From contig JBANAY010000001.1 in the NCBI GenBank assembly GCA_037952775.1, forward strand, positions 6,200,001-6,264,000: a stretch of DNA of 64,000 nt, given 5' to 3'. Positions 1 through 11,800 of the stretch are shown piece after piece. Source of the stretch: Clonostachys chloroleuca (taxonomy: Eukaryota; Ascomycota; Sordariomycetes; Hypocreales; Bionectriaceae). Position 1 is the first letter of the stretch. Each line of letters opens with the position of its first letter. The notes beneath the pieces are model-generated. The model was not told where the DNA came from. It searched no databases and was given only the letters and a program-made list of their open reading frames with translations. Both the position numbers and the translations under genes were made by a program.

Positions 1-2726
1 CTGCGCATCCAGAACCGCCACCAAACATCCCCAATGGAAACGAGGGTGTCGCTCCCGCTGAACCTGTCAAGTTAGGGAATGACGATCCTCTCAATCGCAA
101 AGAATTTGTTGTAAAAGACCAGTAGTACGTATGGCTCCCAAGGGTTGAAGCCTCTCTGATTCTTGCTAATCTGTTATACAGCTGGGACAAGTAAGTGCTC
201 TACCAGCCGTTCCGGGTCCAAGTTGCGTACCTTTTTCTACTCTAGGTTCGCTCTACAGAAACCCAATTATTAATGGCACCATTTTCTTCAGAGTGAGGCG
301 ACGCTATATCGTTTGCAAACCGGCCCAACCTCGAGAATCCTCCTTGAAGCACAAGCCGTGTGTAATATACGCGCTAAGGGTATACACGGAGGATATGATT
401 ACTTTCAACACAAAACTACGGATCCCGGGACAAAAGTTACGGAATGCATTGCAAAATATATTCAGAGGCGCCCAAGGCTTTGGCCTGACAGACAGCGAGA
501 ATACAGAGGTCCGTCTCATCTCAATAACCTGTTCAGTGGGTTCCGCATTCTAACAGAGATGCTTAGATTCGCCCCGAATTCCTCTTCTGGGCCAAACCAG
601 AACTTCAGATGCTCGCCAAGCATTACTCAAGTGTTGAAGACAAGGTCGCTTTGTTTGAGATGAATGCGGCATTGAAATTCATCGAGGAGGAGTATGAAAT
701 CATGATTTCGATACTACCATCACTATTACCTCATTCAATCACCTTCGAGTATCTTTGGGCCCTTCTTCCACCCGATTGCCTGGTTGTGGGCATTGATTCT
801 CTAGATCTCACGCGAATCTGGCGAGTGCGCAGCCATGCAACCGTACCCATTGATGGGAGGATCTTCTTCGTAATGCAAGCTGAGGTTCTTGAATGGGATG
901 GTGATGACATGGGATACAAACAGGAATCGCTTAAAATCCCAATTTTCGAGGGCTTCAGGGTTCTCGAAGAGCTCCATTACGTACCCTTAAAGCACCATCC
1001 CCGACGCGGCGAAGTGATTGAGCATATCCAGCAACGCAACACCCAAACTCTCAGATTTTGGAAATTGGGCTTCCAACTTCAGGAACACCAAGGCACTGGA
1101 TTGGCCACGCCTCGTGAGGAGCTCGAATTATATCCTGTGAGTTGCTGTGGATGCTCTGATTTTTAAAATCTAGATTCGTTTCTAATTCCTGTATTAAAGT
1201 TCAGCGGTCGTGTCATTATAGACCCCAAGATGATGCGAACGACAAACCCTTTTCATCCTCTCACATTCAGCCTCAACTTGGAGAAACTTCGTCAGCATGG
1301 TAGAATATGGATTTCAGATCTTATGAAAAGTGAAGATGTAAGTCAAGCAGCCTTGTCGTCATGTTGCTAGCATTTATACCCAGAAGGAACAGGACATTCT
1401 CAGCGACCTTCTCAAAGATTCGAAAGACTTCTTAACGGAAAGCATTAAGGAAGCAAAGCGGCCCAGAAGACTGCGACTAAGAGGTTTTCCTCCGTCTCAT
1501 CCAAACCCATCTGCTTCTTCACTATCCCCCGAAGCAGAACCCGTAGCTATCCAGCCTGGACAACTATCGAAAGAGCAGCTTCTGCTGGTCTCCGGCCTTG
1601 TGTACGGATACTCGATGCAGGACGGGATGTGGGGTACTCTTTGACGACCCATTGATATGACTGACCCACTGCTAATGAGTCTTCCAGGTGGTTTCGCCGT
1701 AGAAAGGGTTTGGGACGTTACCTGGAACACGTAAGAATTATCCGTTCTACGGCAATCACCATCTCATTGTCCGGACTTCTAACATCCTTTCTTCAGGAAC
1801 GCCATGGATTCCCTGGTACTTGACGAATCACTCAAGGATACTGTGACAAAACTAGTTATAGCATCTAATTTCGCCGACTCTGGGTTTGATGACTTTATCA
1901 AAGGTAAAGGAAAGGGATTCATCACCCTACTTTCTGGACCGCCCGGGTCCGGGAAAACACTAACGGCAGAGGCCATTGCAGAAACGGCCAGAATGCCGCT
2001 CTACATGGTATCTAGTGGCGCCCTAGGCCATGAAGCCGAGGATATCCATAAGAAGTTGGCTCAGATACTCAAGCTTGCCAGCCACTGGAAGGCAGTCTTG
2101 CTCCTGGACGAGGCAGACGTGTTCCTCGCCGCGCGTACCTTGACAGACATCAAGCGCAATGCAATCGTATCCATTTTCCTCCGGGAACTGGAATACTACC
2201 AGGGAATACTCATTCTGACGACAAACCATGCTAATTTCATCGATCAAGCGTTTCAAAGTATGTCAAGTGAAAATATGCATCCCGAATCTTATTATAGGTC
2301 AAAGCAGTTGCTCACGTGATGAACAGGCCGAATTCATTTATCCCTTCAATATGATGCTCCAGACATCGCAGCGCGGAAGAGTATCTGGCAGAATTTTGCC
2401 AAAGCTACATCAAACTCTCGAGTCACCATGGATCTCAGCGAAGCAGATCTCGATACACTAGCCGCTATCCCACTTAATGGGCGTCAGGTAAGTATTGATA
2501 GAATCCCATGCTTTCTAGGCATCTCTTGCGGGTCGTTCTGATCGTTCTCAAGATCAAAAATGCCATGAGTAACGCCATCCGTACCACAATGTCCAGCACA
2601 ACACGAACGGTCACTGCAAAGGATCTTATTGCCACCGCGAAGCTTTCAGGTGTGTTTCCGTTGAATGAGAATCCTACAACGATCATCTCGGAGGGGGATC
2701 TCGCGAAGAAGAATAGACAAGTATAA
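1..2726 (+). CDS. AAA+ ATPase of the fungal DUF7025/AAA type, 5' end outside the window
   Basis: Multi-exon gene entering from the left edge. Exons that keep frame are about 259-508, 567-1136, 1200-1337, 1384-1633, 1688-1730, 1797-2257, 2327-2487 and 2553-2726, with 46-69 bp introns. The N-terminal half resembles the DUF7025 region of fungal AAA proteins (EFLFWAKPEL, then a hydrophobic LWALLPPDCLV stretch). The C-terminal AAA module has Walker A GPPGSGKT, Walker B LLLDEAD, a sensor-1 TTNH and an SRIHLSLQYD segment that appears only when intron 2258-2326 is removed. The protein should be an ATP-driven remodelling factor; its substrate is unknown. Upstream of 259 the model is uncertain: an open frame runs from base 3 to about 124, joined either directly or through a 9-nt exon at 182-190. 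No link to the PKS cluster is visible. Confidence 0.85.
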
Positions 2727-4399
2727 GAGTTGGATCGGGAGAGCCCAAGTGATATGATAGATAGATGGGCTTGAACAGTGATATCACATGCATGAGCTTG
2801 ATCGAAACACTACCTATCATGTGTGATTTGAGAAAAAGAAAGGACTTGGTCATCGAGAACAGCTACGAGAAAACACTTTTGCGCCATATTCCAGATAGCC
2901 GGACCTGGTGGGATGTGGTGTATTTTCAAGTTTCAAAAAACTGTCAGGTACTTTCAAGTTTCAACAAAGTCTACTGCTAAAATCTCTTGTGAGGCCACCG
3001 GTGTACCATCTCAAACAAGATGCTCATTCCCACACGTGACTGAAAGTCATGTGATAGTGCTCAGTCGGTTCAATACCACTTACCGCGTCTAGTTTAAATA
3101 CATGAGAGAGCATGAGTCTCTTGCCTTTTTTTTTTCGGGATGGAACATTAGTTTACGCGTCGCAATCCATATTTTCGGATCAACTTAGCGCGACTGCTGC
3201 CTAGAACTAGGGTTGCTGTTTTTTGACGCGTAAAGGTAAGCTACCTTACCCTACAGCATATTCATCACAGTGTCAAGATATTTACAGTTTCCATGCTGGT
3301 TACTTATGCCGTCACGATGCCTTTGAAAAAAGATCAATTTCTTCAAGGTATAAGTTTTCTCTGACTGAAGTAAATTGGTTAGGGCTGTGAGCGATGACTA
3401 ATTAGCCTTTGTTCGTTGACCTCCAAGATCGCAAGATAGCAGCAGTCTGAGGTCTAATTTATCCTTCCATAACCATGCCTACGGTGTGTCAGTATGCGTT
3501 ATTCACTGTCATCAAGTGTAGGTCCGAGAATCTTGGAAAAGTAAAACATCAGAAGCTAACGGTTATCACTTGATATATCTACATATATCTTTCTTCTATT
3601 ACTCTTCCGTTCGCAGAATAGAATTTCTTAATTTCTCATCATAGCGAAAAGCTCAAGGTGGCTTAGACCCTGACTCGTTGATCCCCTGCAACCCCTTTTG
3701 TCTCAAGATCCGCAGTGGCCAACCGGCGGCCGATCTGAGTGCCATGGATGCGAGGAAGGGCTGAAAGCTCCATCTTCATTGGTTCTAGTCCGTAAGAAAA
3801 GGGGATCCCACTGAGAAATAGTGGAGTGACCAGCCCTGAGTATGGATACGAGACGAGTCTGGGCTGTTCCTCTCCTCTCCATGCAAGCCTTTCCTTGTAT
3901 TCGAATTCAATGGTGCATGTACAGTTGCTCGAAAGATTGATACCATGGAAATAAACTAATCGGCAGAGCAGGAGATCTCAGCTTCTCCTACAGACGACGA
4001 TGGACTAGTCGGCGCGTGGCCAGTTGCCTGCCGGTGAAGAGAGTGGGAAGACCAGTTATCCCTACCTCGGTTCCCAGAGCTTGGAGTAATGTGCACTGGG
4101 CGTTGCATAATATCTGCTGGTCCAAGTATGAGATGATTTATCCGCTACCGTCTGGTTACGTCTCTAAAACCTGGCCGTTTTGGGTCCCCGCATGCTCACT
4201 ATTACGGGAGAGGAATGAAGTTTTGCTCCCACCAAAAGTCCCCAAAAATCTGACACCCCCGTCAAAATTGAACGCGGAAGTGTGGCACCACCTGTTATAA
4301 GTAGCCAAAGTACCCCGGTGGCTCCCCACGGCGATTCAGCACCTTGACACCCTGCGAAGATACCGGCTGAACTGACGTAGAAATCCGGTCCCTGCGAAA
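2727..4399. other. Intergenic, no recognisable gene
   Basis: About 1.7 kb between the ATPase gene and a small secreted-protein gene. It holds only short unrecognised open frames (for example 2765-2980 and 4016-4300) and a T tract near 3127. A TATA-like TTATAA lies at 4295-4300, about 100 bp before the next start codon. Confidence 0.5.
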
Positions 4400-4937
4400 A
4401 TGCGCTTCTCCGCCGCCTGCACTCTATTTCTAACGTCGTTGGTAACTGCCCGGCCCGACTATGGAGGAGAAGGAAAGGTCACTGTTTCCGACCTCAAACT
4501 TCACAAAGTCGCGATCCCTGTCGGCTTCACTATTCATAATCTCTCTTTCAAGCTGAGTGGAGACAAAGACAAGAACATCGAGTGTTCAGCGGCGGAACCG
4601 CCTTGGCCCGAAGTCTCCTTCATGCGTTGCAGCAATCCCCAGTATTCGTTTGCTCTCTTGCCCCGCGACGACAGTCCCGAGATCCTCCTAATGATTTACC
4701 ACGATGTTGGTGACATGTATGTGATCCCATCTTCTACATAAGTATGAATAGCGCTCTGACACGAACAAATGCAGGAGGGCGGACCTACGCGGAGGAATTG
4801 TTTTGAACCTCCACTGCCGCCGCCGGGGCGAGGAGCCGGTCGATGATGAATGCACGCAAGACCGTGCCCTCACTTTTCGTATTGACGGCCCTGTTGCTGA
4901 CTACCGCTACCGCGACGCGTATGACGAATTGAGATAG
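4400..4937 (+). CDS. Small secreted protein, AA1-like (Alt a 1-like) candidate
   Basis: Two exons, 4400-4716 and 4775-4937, give 159 aa; the 58-bp intron starts GTATGT and ends GCAG. The N-terminus (MRFSAACTLFLTSLVTA) is a clear signal peptide. The mature protein has four cysteines (ECSA, RCSN, LHCR, DECT) in a beta-rich sequence ending RIDGPVADYRYRDAYDEL. Size, four cysteines and pattern resemble AA1-like/Alt a 1-type proteins, which are secreted by many plant-associated fungi. The family call is by eye and moderate; the gene model is stronger because both exons share frame and the cysteines pair up. Without splicing the frame ends soon after the donor. Confidence 0.65.
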
Positions 4938-5852
4938 ACTGCTGAGATTGGTAAGATGGAAAGCCAAGGACCGCGTCTTTGCCACCAACAATGTGCTAGT
5001 CTATATGGTCTCCTGTTGATCTGAGCTTGTAATGAATGAGGAGTGCGATGATCTTGGTGCTTGCGAAGGCGTGCGTGTGTATGGTCTTCGCAGCGTGCAT
5101 CGGCGTGCGCTTACGACAAGCAATGGAAGACTTGTGTGTTGGCGATGACGGCAAACCTCAAATGATTGATGAAACAGAGCTAGGTTATGCGGACTGATCA
5201 GGCCACCTCGGGCGATGTTAAAATGTAAACAAAGAGGGGAATCAACGTTCATGAAGCAGTCACATGAATAACGAGCTCTGAACTCTTCTCCTAAGTTTTC
5301 TCCTTGTCCCGTAATTGTCCAAAATAGAGTGTGGAATAGGCTTTTGATTCTCCTTGGCATGACCCTCAATTCATAGTTGTGATTGAAATGAGTAGACAAT
5401 GCTTGCACTGATTCTTAAGCAATGAGTTGCGGCTTTCACCGATGTCGTGACGAGAGAGTGCCGTTCATGTGGATATTGATATTAAATATTGGAAGCGGTA
5501 GCCCTCTTGCGCATGGTTCCGCCTTCATAGGCGATCGTACTCTATATATGGCTTTGTAGAGTGATGGATATAATGAGTACAGAAGCTCCGCGGCGGGGTC
5601 TGTATGTGAAAACCTTGACTTTCAGTGAAGTGTGCGATTTACTTTGGCAGGGAAATGCATAGATTGATAATATCAGACATGTTTTCTTTCTCTCCTTGAC
5701 TTCTTAACATATACATTCAAACCAATATCTATAATTTTTAAATTAGGTGAAACCTAGTGCTTAATTAATACTACAACTTCCCACCATATATTGAACCGGC
5801 TTAATCACCCTATTTGTTTGTGTTATATTTGCTAAAAAGATGTAACTATTGT
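4938..5852. other. Intergenic, 3' flank of the PKS-NRPS gene
   Basis: No convincing gene. A 135-codon minus-strand frame at 5001-5408 has no recognisable motif and no intron signals. Confidence 0.4.
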
Positions 5853-8800
5853 CTAGTCTGAAGTCACTACATCCACCAATATACGTGGTAGAGGGGCGGC
5901 TTGGATGCTGCGAAGCTCTGGTGAAGTTTCTAGCAGCTTTCTTGTCTTGCAATCATCCAAAGAGAACATCTCGTGACCAAGATCAAGGTATGCCTGTGTC
6001 ACGCGGCTGTTCAGTTCGTCGTTCTCGGATGCTAGCTCCAGCCACTCATCTATCGACACGAACTTGAACTCGCCGATGTTTGAGTTGTATTGTCTAAGCA
6101 CATCAGGAAGTTGGCGCAACGATACTGCGGAAGGATTGCGAATGTGAAAAACTTGACTTGGTCCCTTGTCTGTTTTCTTGAACTCGGCCAAATGCAACAC
6201 ACTGGCCGCAACGTAGTCAGGGGTGACAAAGTCAATAGAGATGCCTTCGCCACGGCCGAAATCTGCTATGGCTCTTGTATCAACCATGCTTTGTACTAGT
6301 TTCAGGAAGAAGTTTCCTTCGCTGTTTGTGGACTCGTGATCAAGACCGGAGGTGCGATAGATATTTGTGTGGATGCCCCTTTCTGATGCTTGGCTTAACA
6401 ACATCTCGGCGGCCCAACGCGTTTTGAAACAGGCGAAATCACTACCCGTCGGGAAGAAATGGTCCGGCACTCGTTCGTCTTTGAAAATTTCGCCGGATGA
6501 CCCATCGCCCAAGAATTCTGTCGTTTTCCATCGTTGCAGATGAGCAACACTCCATGATGACAGGTAGTGGATGGAACAAGTTGGGTTCATCGCTGCCAAA
6601 CGAATGAGGTCTCGCGTAGCCAGGATGTTGGCTTGCTTCAAGTCGTTGTAAGACTTGACGAGCGATATCTGGGAGCCAAAGTGATATATTTTGGTAGTAG
6701 AGGAACTGAGCGTTCGGAATTCCTCTTCGCCTAGGCCGAGGTTGGGCTCAGCTAGACAGCCTGGCGATACATCAACTCGGTCATGCAGAGATCTGACATC
6801 GACAAGATTCAGCTTATCATTTTGGATTGTCTGCTCAATCAACTGAAGCGAAAGCGGAGACTCAATTCCCAAGATGGTAATGCGTGCGTTGGGGTGGTAG
6901 TTTAGCAGGCGAGCGAGAAGGTGGCAACCAACCACTGACTCAGCACCAGCCAGAAGAATTCTGTCGCTCTGGGTTACCACTCTGTCTCCTAGAGAAGGAT
7001 AATACGCTGATTCATCCGGGAGCAATGCTTCTTTCTGCCAATCAATGCCCGACGCTTCAGTCACCACTGGGGCAGGTGGCGTTTGGAGTCCAGCCTTGTC
7101 AGCGACAACTCGAGCAATCCCATAAGGCGTCAAGTCAGAGAATACTTCCCTGACATCAAGGCTTATGTTAAATCCTCGTTTGAGCTGAGAAACAAGCCGT
7201 AAGACCAGCATACTGTGACCACCCAACTCGAAGAAACTAGAGGACCCGTTGACTACCTGCTCGGCCTTCAGCTTTAGGACCCTTCTAAAAATATCAATGA
7301 CGTCTTCGAGAAGTTTGCAATCTTTATTACTTTCGATTGAATTTGGTTGAGTTGCGTTTGAGTTGCTCGTAGGAAAAACCAGATCCAGATCCATTGTCGT
7401 CAGCGCCCGCCGGTCTCTCTTCCCACTGGGCAGTGTAGGTAACGTGTCTGTAACGTGGTAGCCATTGGGAAGCATATACGAATTGAGTTTGGCCACCAAA
7501 GAGGAGTGAATCGCGTTCACTATCTCTTCGCGGTTGGAGACATGGCGTGCAGTTTCTAGGAAGGCTATCAACTGGCGGTCATCAACGAGCTCAGAGTCCT
7601 CAGCAGGCAATGCCACCCTACGAGGCACAACAGCAGCATCAGCAACAACTTCGAGGTTGACGTCTTGAAGGGCTTCCATTATCGAGTTTTCAATTTCACC
7701 GAGCTCGATCCTGTAACCTCGAAGCTTGATTTGGTGATCGCCCGAAATCCGGCCCCTGTATTCCAATTGTCCATCCTGGAGAAATCTTGCTCGATCGCCA
7801 GTCCTGTACAGTGTCACCCAGCCGAGTCGAAGGAACTCATCAGAAGCTAGACTGTTTGTGACGAAAGCATGGGATGTTGCATCAGGCCGATTAATGTATC
7901 CTGAGCTGATCTGAGGTCCACCCTCACAAAGTTCACCCAAGACTGTGGCCGGGACCGGCTGCAGGTTGGGATCGACCACATAATGGGAACAATTTGGTAA
8001 ACCGTAGCCGATGGGAATGGCATCATCTGTGGATGGATATGGGCATAGGTAGAAAGTAGTCTGCACTGTAGCTTCTGTTGGCCCGAACTCATTGTAAATC
8101 TTCAGACCCTCGCATCCCAAGTCATAAACCTCTCGAACCAGCCTGGCAGGGAGCGCCTCGCCCGCAAATATGGCAGTTCGATAATTTTTACAACTACTGA
8201 GAGACTGCTTGCCATGGAGAAGCATGGCAGCATATTGCGTAGGAGTTGTGTATGTGATTGTCACGCCTGATGTTGCAAGAAAGCTTGCTAGGCGTTCCGG
8301 ATACTGGCGAAGATCCTCCTTTGCCAGAAGCATGGTGGCGCCAGAGGTGAGCGAGCCCCATATTTGGGACACGGATACATCCCATGTATAGGATGTGAGA
8401 AAAAGAAGTCTGTCGCTAGGACCTAATTGGTGTGTCTCATTATGGCCACTCAGCATGGCCTGCACGTTTGACTGGGTCAATACGACACCCTTTGGTTTTC
8501 CAGTGCTTCCCTGTCAATGCCTTGAGTTAGTTGAGACCATTTTCTAAGCACTAGGAATCTCTAATGATTATAGTACTTGGAGGATGGGATGGAGCACTGA
8601 CTGAGGTGTAAATGACGTAAAAAGGATCATTTGGAAAGGCTTCCTTCTGTTGCCAGTATCCTGGCTGATTTTTCTCGCTATCTTTGAGATGAATCTTGAT
8701 CAAATCTGGCGCTAGGGATTCAACCAAATGACCGAATTCGGGATCCAAGATGATGGAAGACACGTTTGTGTCACTGATCATGTGCCTTAATCGATCTGGA

Positions 8801-11800
8801 GCAAAGTTTGGATCAAGTGGTAGGTAACCACATCCAGCAAATGCAGCTCCGACAAGAGCAACAATCATGTCGATATTCGGCTTGAACAACACGCCCACGG
8901 TAGTTCCACTAGAACAACCGGATGTCTCAAGTTCAAGGGCCAGTCTTTTCGCTTTACCCACAACATCGTGATACGTTATGATCTCCCCGTCTGACGTCTC
9001 AATGGCCGTCGTATTGGGGTATAAGGAGGCAATTTCAAGGATTTTGCTCACAATCGATCGGGTTTGCCAAGGATTTGGAGTGACCTTCATACCCCAGCAG
9101 CTCTCGCTTAGATGATCCAGCTCCTTTTTGCCACACATGGAGATCTCCGAAATAGGCTGTCGGTGGTCCTTGGCCGAACTGGAGAGGAAAACGGTGAAAT
9201 TTTCTAGGAACCTTTCCATCTCGTTGTCATTGTATAGCTCGGGATCGTATTGAAGTTTTAGTTCCAGACCAATCGCGGGATCTTCGGTCGCCTCGAGGGC
9301 AAAGTCGGCGGGTGTAGGGATATCCTGGAAACTGATATCTGTAATGTCAAAGTCGCAGGTCGAAACAATGGGCGGCTTGCCATACACTTGATAGTTGACA
9401 ATGATTTGGCTAATGGGGAAGTATGACGCACTTCGATTAATTTTCAGAGAATCTAGGATCGTTTCAAATGGTGACGAGTTGTGCGCTAAGCTTTCATTTG
9501 ATGCCTCGGAAACATGGCTTAGCACCGAGTCCAAGGCACTGTCGGCATCAAGCTGGAGGCGAAGAGGAATAAGGTTGACAAAAAAGCCCATCATATCACT
9601 GACTTCGGCATGAGGCCGGGTTCCATCAACCATGAGAAACGTCAGATCTTCCTCTTCGGTGTACCGGAATATGAAGGCACGGAACGCAGCAATTAGGAAA
9701 TGAAATGGAGTAGCCGCAGAAGCAGCAGCGATTCTTTTTATTCTTTTTAGAACCGTACTTGAAACGACTGCTGCTATCGTGGATCTGTTCAAACTTCTGA
9801 CCTCGGGTCTTGCTCCGGAAGCAAAAGGGAGCAAGGCAGTAGCCTCGGGCAATCCGGAAAGTGATTTCTGCCACCAAAGAAGATCATCTCGAACCTTGTC
9901 TGAATTCAAAAACTTGTTATGCCAGACTGCGAAGTCAGAGTACGAGATACGTTGAACAGAAACTTTGGACACTTCTTCTTTTCTCGCAAGGGAATCGTAG
10001 AGTGTAGTAAAGTGGTCCAGAAACGTCTTAGTGCTCCCGTTGTCGAGGTTGATGTGGTGGATGGAGAACACAAGAGCATGTCTGGTCTCTGAAAGTTTGA
10101 ATAGGCGGACTTTCATAGATTCTCCCACTTCGATGTCAATTGGCCGACTACGCAGAGAGTGGCTAGCTTCTGACAAAGCAGCATCGATATCGCGAGCAGA
10201 GGAGAGATCCTCGAATTCAATTCGAGATTTGAATTCGCTGGCGAGGGATTGCTCCGTGAAGTCTTCACCCTCGGAGTAAATCGTCCGAAGCGTGCCGTTT
10301 ATCTTGGCCATTTGCTCTAGCGTATTCTGGAGTACTGCAAGTTGCGGGCGCCCCTCAATGATGAACCGAGCCGCGAAATTCAGGGTGCTTGGATCGATTG
10401 CAATGTTATGCAGGAACCAAAGCCGGCTCTGATAAGTCGAGAGAGGGACATGCTCTCTCGAGTCATTCGGCTTGATCTCGAATTGTGGGGTTTTTGACTT
10501 CTTGGTTTTGGATGGTTCTTGAGAGTCAATTGGTTGGCCAGACTCTCTAATCGAACCCTTGGCTTCTTGCTCAACTCGAAGAGACTCCGCAGCCTTTGAG
10601 GTTAGAGACTTGATAGACTTGGCGCCCAGTATGTCAAAGAGAGGCACGTCTAGAGATGCCTCTGTCGAGAACCACTTGCGGAACTCGATTGCTACAATAG
10701 AATCCAGGCCATAAGCAGTGAGCGGCTGAGCTTGCTGGATTGACTCTGCTGGAGTGCCCATAACGGACGCAACTTTGTTGATAAATGCAGCGGTAAGAAG
10801 TTCTATCCTCTCGTCTGATGACGTCGTCGACTTCAATGTAGCCAACAATGTCTTGGATGCTTGGCCATCCCCGGCCGAAGAAAGATCGAGGTTGGCATAG
10901 AGATTTCTGAACAGAGACTTGGTGGCCCAGTAGACATCCTTGCGTTTCGTGTTGATCCCGGAAATAATCTGGTGTGCACCAACACCAGATTTGCTATCTG
11001 CCGGCTGCTTTGATGTAAGAATAGCCTCCTCAATTTGGTAGAAAAGCTCGTCTTGTGAGATGGACCCATAACCGAGTCTCTCGAGAACAACGGCTAAAGA
11101 GTCATCTTCTGCGACGGCACCTACATCTCCCACCACACCAACGTTCATCGTGGTTCCAGCAAGGCCCTGGGCTCTTCGATAGGCCATCAGCGCGTCAAGG
11201 TAGGAGTTGGCGGCCGCGTAATTGGCCTGACCCACGGAACCAATGACCGAGGATATCGAGGAAAAGCATACGAAAAAGTCCAAGTCAAGATTTTGTGTTG
11301 CTAGATGGAGGTTTTGGGTTCCTCTTGTTTTGGGGTGAACACATTCACGCCACATGGCGGCACTCATTTGGTCAAACGGCCCATCCCGGAGTACCATGGC
11401 TGCTTGAAAGACACCCCCTAAAGTGTGTCTCAATGAATTAACACAGGCCGCTACATCCTCCTGGCGAGTAGCGTCGATTTTGAAAACGGAAGTTTCAACC
11501 CCTCGGTCATGAAGCCACGCGATCGTCGCTTTTGCTTCGTTGCTCTTGTCTCCAGAGCGAGACAAGAATGCCAACTTGCGAGCCCCGCGACGGAACATCC
11601 ACTCTGAAAGAGATCTGCCAATTCCGCCCAGGCCGCCTACTAATAAGTAAGTTTTACCTGGCTTGAATAAGGGCTTCTTTGTAAAGGACATGGGTAACAA
11701 GGGAACAAGCTCCTTCTCATCTGGCTCAAGAATGATCTTCCCAAAGAATTTTCCCATTTGAAGAGTCCGGAACGCTTTCTGGGCTTGGCCATAAGTGAAT

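Noticed and set aside
5001..5408. 135-codon minus-strand frame
   Set aside because: No recognisable motif or codon pattern; lies in 3' flank.
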